From assembly GCA_951394405.1 (NCBI GenBank), contig OX596344.1:1674001-1738000 (forward strand): DNA of 64,000 bases, read 5' to 3'. The position numbers and the translations under genes are program-made. The notes under the pieces are model-generated. The model was not told the origin of the DNA. It did not search any database and saw only the letters and a list, made by a program, of their open reading frames with translations. Positions 61,157 to 64,000 of this stretch are shown one piece after another. Numbering within the stretch: the stretch's first letter is position 1; each line of letters opens with the position of its first letter. This DNA comes from Coprinellus micaceus. Taxonomy: Eukaryota > Basidiomycota > Agaricomycetes > Agaricales > Psathyrellaceae.

Positions 61157-64000
61157 ATGGCCTCATCAGGACCAAACTTTCCCAAACTCGGTGGGACGAA
61201 CTACCCTTGCTGGTCTGGCGATATGGAGGCCTGGCTCAAGGCCTGTGGCCTCTGGCGCATCGTTAAAGGTCTCAGTGCTCGCCCTACCTTTGCCTCTATT
61301 GCCCCTCCCACTCTGGACACCGAGTCTTCGACCCCTGGCTCTACTGCGAAAGCAAAGAAGGTCGCAGCAGCTGCTGCTGAGCTCAAGGATGCTTGGGAAG
61401 CGAAGGCTATGGAGATGCAGGATGCCTGGGATCAGAAGAGTGATAAGGCAGCTGGGTGGATCTGGCTGTCTCTGGAGGAGGACGTCAGGACGTTGGTTAG
61501 AGGGTGCAAGGACGATCCCCAGGTGATGTGGACGACGTTAGAGGAGACCTACCACCAGAAGAAGGCTGGTAACCGCTTCAACGCCTACGATGCCCTCCTC
61601 TCGATTCGCAAGCAGGACGATGAGTCCCTCCAGACGCTCATCAACCGTGTGGACGACGCCCTGACGCTCTGTCAGGCCCTTAGGCCTCTGGAGTTCAATA
61701 TCACCGCTCTCGACAAGGAGCTCTCATCCATGGTCCTTCTCCGTGCCCTCCCAGAAGACTACTCGCATTTCGTCACCTCCCTCCTCCTCCTCGATAAGCT
61801 CGACAAGGCCACGGTCACCCAGGCCTTCCTCACTGAGGAGACTCAACGTCGACGCCATGCTGCAGACGCCCTCTCTGCCGCTGCCCTCTCCGTCTCGTCT
61901 TCTGCGTCTTCGACTTGCGCATTCTGCACCCGTTCTGGCCATACCCAGGCTGACTGCCGTGCGTTTGCTCGTGCCCAGAAGAACGCACGCGAGTACGTGG
62001 CATCTGGACCCTCCCAGAAGCGTGGACAGCAGTCCAAGAAGGCCCAGGAGAAGACTCAGGAGTCGGCCGCCACGTCTGGTGTGACCGAGTTTGCTGGAAA
62101 TGCAAGTGCTGTTCCGGATCTCGCAGATCCTTCCTCCCCCATCCAACCCCATGCTGACTTTCGTTGGAATGCAGACTCAGGCTGCACTTCAACAATGACG
62201 CCGCACCGTCACTGGATTCGAAATTATCGTCCTCTCCGTGTTGGTGTCGAGTTAGCAGATGGCAGTATCATCTACTCTGCTGGGGTTGGGACTGTGGTCA
62301 TTGACCCAGTGGTGGACGGGAAGAGGATTCGATCCGTAGAGCTTACACGTGTTCTCCATGTACCCCAACTTCGTTCCAATCTCCTATCATGCTTGTTCCT
62401 CACTTGGTGCTGTGGTTTCTCCATCCTCATCGACTCGGCCTTCATGCACTTCATGCGTAGCGGTATGACGCTGTTTCGAGCTCGAATCACGTCCAACAAT
62501 GCTGCCTTCATCGATGGAGCCACTCGAACGGCTGTAGAGTCTGCGAACGCCCTTACGACACGTCCCCTTGACCTCCAGCTCTGGCATGAACGTCTCTGCC
62601 ACCACAACACCGCCGACATTTCAAAACTCATCTCTGGCGGTCTGGCTACTGGCATCTCCCTCTCCTCTTCTGCGAAGCGAGACCTCATCTGCGAGCCCTG
62701 TCTGGCTGGCAAGATGCACTCTGGGTCGTTTCCCTCGACTGGGAACCGTGCCTCGCATCCCCTTGACCTCGTCCACTCCGATCTGTGTGGTCCCATGTCT
62801 GTCTCGACCCCAGAAGGCTTTCGTTACTGGTGTGTCTTCATTGACGACCATACGCGCTATCGGGTCACAGTCATGCTCAAGCGGAAGAGTGACACGTTCG
62901 CCGCCTTCAAGCTGTTCAAGGCTCTTGCTGAGACGCAGCTGGGTCGAAAGATGAAGGCTCTGCATGACGACAAGGGTGGCGAGTACATGTCCACCGAGTT
63001 CAACACATTCTGTGACAACTCTGGCATTCTCAGGCTCCATACCACTCGAAATCGTCCTCAACAGAACGGCGATGCAGAGCGAGCCAACCGGGTCATGCTA
63101 GAGGATGTGACTGCAATGCTCCACCAGGCCAAGCTGCCTCCTAGCTTCTGGGGTCGCTGCCTTGCCACCCAGGTGAAGGTCTGGAACTGCCTGCCTACCT
63201 CTGCGCTTCCGGGTAAGACACCCTATGAAGCCTGGTACAGCAAGAAGCCAGATCTGAGCCGCTTCAGGGTGTTTGGATGCACTGCCTACGTCTTTGTGCA
63301 GAAGGACAAGCGCAAGAAGCTGGAGTCCCACATGCGCAAGTGTCTCTTTGTGGGCTATCCGTCGGATTACAAGGGCTGGGACTTCTATGATCCCACCACC
63401 AAGCAATTCTTCATCTCCGAACGTGCTGAGTTCGACGAACGCTACTTTTCTGGTCTCAGGATGAACAACTCCATGGACCACAACCTCCTCCATCTTCTTG
63501 GACAACCACCCACCGCTCCCATCCCCTCTGGCGCCCCTGCTGCGTCCCCAGAGGTTCCTGATGACGTTGAGCTTCCCCAGATGCCTGTGCATCTACCTGC
63601 TCACATCGAGCCACCCCCAGCACCTCGAGGTGCTTCACCGGTTCCAGTCCCCCTTCTGAATCTGCCTGCTCCTCCTCCGCCTGCCCCTGCTCCTGCCCAG
63701 CTTCGTGGTGCGAGTCCTGCCCCTCAGCCCGTCAGACGCACAGGACGGCAGTCAAAGCAGCCAGGGGAGTGGTGGAAGGTGGCTAAACCGGTTCGACGTG
63801 GTGCTAGCCTCAGTGATTCTGACTCTGAATCTGAACACTCGCCTTCTCCTCCTCCTGCACCTGCCCTTCCTGTGCCTGCACCTCCCATCCCAGCTCCTGC
63901 ACCTGCACCTGCACCGCCTCTTGCTGCCCCCACACCTCGTCCTCTCACTGCCCCTGCCCTTGGCCGGGCCCTTGCACCGCAACTCGCCCCTGCTCCCCCA
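61157..64000 (+). CDS. Ty1/copia gag-pol polyprotein (open to the window edge)
   Basis: The frame from the ATG at 61,157 stays open to the right edge. The order is gag (MASSGPNFPKLGGTNYPCW, ETYHQKKAGNRFNAYDALLSI), the CCHC knuckle CAFCTRSGHTQADC, protease with DSG (NADSGCTSTMTPHRHW), the integrase zinc part (LWHERLCHHNT...CEPCLAGKM), the integrase core with D, D and E in HSDLCGPM, DDKGGEYMS and QQNGDAERANRV, and a Pro/Ala spacer. RT and RNase H should follow outside. Unlike the left copy it has no frameshift after SKLISGG. With a 5' LTR and primer site it may be a complete, recent insertion, placed inside an older copia. Confidence 0.85.
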   Translation, partial: MASSGPNFPKLGGTNYPCWSGDMEAWLKACGLWRIVKGLSARPTFASIAPPTLDTESSTPGSTAKAKKVAAAAAELKDAWEAKAMEMQDAWDQKSDKAAGWIWLSLEEDVRTLVRGCKDDPQVMWTTLEETYHQKKAGNRFNAYDALLSIRKQDDESLQTLINRVDDALTLCQALRPLEFNITALDKELSSMVLLRALPEDYSHFVTSLLLLDKLDKATVTQAFLTEETQRRRHAADALSAAALSVSSSASSTCAFCTRSGHTQADCRAFARAQKNAREYVASGPSQKRGQQSKKAQEKTQESAATSGVTEFAGNASAVPDLADPSSPIQPHADFRWNADSGCTSTMTPHRHWIRNYRPLRVGVELADGSIIYSAGVGTVVIDPVVDGKRIRSVELTRVLHVPQLRSNLLSCLFLTWCCGFSILIDSAFMHFMRSGMTLFRARITSNNAAFIDGATRTAVESANALTTRPLDLQLWHERLCHHNTADISKLISGGLATGISLSSSAKRDLICEPCLAGKMHSGSFPSTGNRASHPLDLVHSDLCGPMSVSTPEGFRYWCVFIDDHTRYRVTVMLKRKSDTFAAFKLFKALAETQLGRKMKALHDDKGGEYMSTEFNTFCDNSGILRLHTTRNRPQQNGDAERANRVMLEDVTAMLHQAKLPPSFWGRCLATQVKVWNCLPTSALPGKTPYEAWYSKKPDLSRFRVFGCTAYVFVQKDKRKKLESHMRKCLFVGYPSDYKGWDFYDPTTKQFFISERAEFDERYFSGLRMNNSMDHNLLHLLGQPPTAPIPSGAPAASPEVPDDVELPQMPVHLPAHIEPPPAPRGASPVPVPLLNLPAPPPPAPAPAQLRGASPAPQPVRRTGRQSKQPGEWWKVAKPVRRGASLSDSDSESEHSPSPPPAPALPVPAPPIPAPAPAPAPPLAAPTPRPLTAPALGRALAPQLAPAPP

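Overview
The window looks like a chromosome segment of a basidiomycete (probably agaricomycete) fungus. Genes carry several short introns (about 50-70 nt) with GTRNGT donors. The genes recognised (Rrp42, Rho4-type GTPase, Gpi1/PIG-Q, prolidase-type peptidase, NACHT-STAND proteins, F-box paralogues) fit that group, and the transposons (Tc1 DD34E, a LINE with APE endonuclease, RT and RNase H, Ty1/copia) are typical of it. Exon structures below were joined by hand from donor/acceptor sites, reading phase and family conservation.

Positions 1-34,650 are gene-dense. A tandem array of three GNAT acetyltransferase genes (the first cut by the window edge, the third with a lost splice acceptor) is followed by two unrecognised genes, then a divergent pair: Xaa-Pro aminopeptidase (minus) and exosome subunit RRP42 (plus). 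Next come a large disordered protein and an F-box family patch: one intact gene, one fragment split by a 1.6-kb terminal-inverted-repeat (TIR) element, and one paralogue with a frameshift. After these lie a small nucleoplasmin-like protein, a DAO-type FAD oxidoreductase with a 15-nt exon, and two tandem NACHT genes. The first NACHT gene is intact; the second is a pseudogene with a triplicated C-terminal module. A divergent Rho4-like GTPase / GPI1 pair closes the region.

Positions 34,650-64,000 are a transposon cluster. It opens with an AT-richer, visibly CpG-poor stretch holding tRNA-derived fragments and a 429-bp TIR element with a 9-bp target duplication. A Tc1 element with a long transposase frame follows, then a decayed integrase-like gene. 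The rest is a nest of LINE and copia copies in both orientations, two related fold-back elements with the same 18-bp ends, a twin-priming-like inverted LINE, and a 200-N assembly gap. A copia copy with a 5' LTR and one open gag-pol frame runs off the right edge. Its primer-binding site matches the anticodon region of initiator tRNA-Met, suggesting half-tRNA priming.

The most unusual items are the two fold-back elements with shared ends but different internal palindrome repeats, the 1.6-kb TIR element inside an F-box gene, the NACHT pair with a conserved short N-terminal exon and a triplicated module, and the copia primer site. I found no CRISPR array, no rRNA, no intact tRNA gene and no obvious biosynthetic cluster.
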